NCBI RefSeq assembly: GCF_013167215.1 | Contig: NZ_JABJWY010000038.1 | Location: 212,765 to 276,764 of the forward strand | DNA length: 64,000 bases | Reading direction: 5' to 3' | Source: Sphingobacterium prati | GTDB lineage: Bacteria > Bacteroidota > Bacteroidia > Sphingobacteriales > Sphingobacteriaceae | The notes under the pieces: generated by a model | The model's input: the letters and a program-made list of their open reading frames with translations, nothing else | What the model was told of the DNA's origin: nothing | Databases searched by the model: none | Made by a program: the position numbers and the translations under genes | In this document: positions 63,559 to 64,000 of the stretch, one piece after another | How positions within the stretch are numbered: position 1 is the first letter of the stretch | Layout: each line of letters opens with the position of its first letter

Positions 63559-64000
63559 ATGTTGAAATTATTTTCTCGGGTTCGGATTCCAGTCATGGTG
63601 ATGGTGCTGTGGGCGCTGGCCTTCATGAGTGCAATAGGGCAGGATTTTCCAGAGACACCCAATAAACTTGTCAATGATTATACAAATACATTGACGGCCG
63701 GTCAAAAACAGCAATTGGAGCAAAAGCTGTTGGCATTTGAAGATTCTACTTCTACACAGATTGCTGTGGTAATGATGAACTCTACTGGAGGTTATGATAT
63801 CTCAGATTATGCTGTCCGTCTGGCGAAGAAGTGGGGTGTTGGTAATAAAAAGTACAATAATGGTATTTTATTATTGGCGGCATTGGGCGACCGAGCTGTT
63901 ACCATTCAGACCGGCTATGGGATCGAAGGGGCAGTGCCCGATGCGATTGCCTATCGTATTATTGAGAATGATATCAAACCAGCCTTTCGTCAGGGCGATT
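63559..64000 (+). CDS. TPM-domain protein, YgcG-like (5' part, cut by window end)
   Basis: The frame is open to the window end, so only the first 147 codons are visible. It starts with a signal peptide (MLKLFSRVRIPVMVMVLWAL, then AFMSAIGQDF). The TPM fold follows: LVNDYTNTLTAGQKQQLEQK, STSTQIAVVMMNSTGGYDIS, and NNGILLLAALGDRAVTIQTG. YgcG-type members continue with a glycine-rich C-terminus, which lies outside the window. Confidence 0.88.
   Translation, partial: MLKLFSRVRIPVMVMVLWALAFMSAIGQDFPETPNKLVNDYTNTLTAGQKQQLEQKLLAFEDSTSTQIAVVMMNSTGGYDISDYAVRLAKKWGVGNKKYNNGILLLAALGDRAVTIQTGYGIEGAVPDAIAYRIIENDIKPAFRQGD

Overview
The window looks like an ordinary, gene-dense stretch of a Bacteroidota chromosome, most likely Sphingobacterium or a close relative. 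Three things point there: AT-rich DNA; start-proximal boxes matching the Bacteroidota -7 consensus TAnnTTTG; and typical family content (DUF5686 and OMP beta-barrel proteins with an N-terminal carboxypeptidase-regulatory-like domain, DUF4293, a GH105-DUF4350 fusion, PL10 pectate lyase). No phage, insertion sequence, CRISPR array or rRNA operon is visible. The genus is inferred from gene content and not tested.

Layout. 1-6.7 kb: the distal half of a respiratory complex I operon (nuoH 3' end, then nuoI-J-K-L-M-N) closed by a strong terminator. 6.8-13.1 kb: a DUF5686 outer-membrane protein with an enoyl-CoA hydratase 4 nt behind it, two tandem ankyrin-repeat genes (the second ends in a SHOCT-like segment) and tRNA-Glu. 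13.2-20.4 kb: a phosphopantetheinyl transferase, dCTP deaminase fused end-to-start with a metallo-beta-lactamase-fold gene, a glycosyltransferase, and an MprF-like aminoacyl-phosphatidylglycerol synthase followed by a VirJ/AcvB-type esterase. 20.4-29.3 kb: housekeeping genes (LLM oxidoreductase, miaE, rlmN, comF, vanZ-like), a PadR-PspC pair behind a palindrome, and an outer-membrane beta-barrel protein.

29.3-46.7 kb is the most coherent accessory region: a pectin/galacturonate utilisation locus. A LacI-type regulator and a rhamnogalacturonan acetylesterase diverge at the left end. A long leftward gene string carries pectin methylesterase, GH28 polygalacturonase, GH105-DUF4350, PL10 pectate lyase, tagaturonate reductase, altronate dehydratase, uronate isomerase, KDG kinase, KDPG aldolase, a hexuronate-type MFS transporter and a GapN-like aldehyde dehydrogenase. 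Secreted enzymes demethylate and cut pectin. The released galacturonate would be imported by the MFS protein and converted through tagaturonate, altronate, KDG and KDPG to pyruvate plus glyceraldehyde-3-phosphate, which GapN could oxidise. Two matching 26-bp near-palindromes with a central CGGT core sit at the two ends of the locus and are the likely LacI-family operators.

46.8-64 kb returns to core functions: murF, truA, an ABC exporter, a PglD-like acyltransferase, DUF4293, ung, an Lrp/AsnC regulator, sufBCD, an MFS efflux protein, tRNA-Gly, a COG2509 flavoprotein and a lemA-TPM-TPM group cut by the window end. Unexplained structure worth a look includes an 87-nt element with perfect 12-bp inverted ends next to lrp, and a set of genes whose -7 box lies only 3-9 nt before the start codon, which suggests leaderless mRNAs. 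I found no clear new defence or mobile system.
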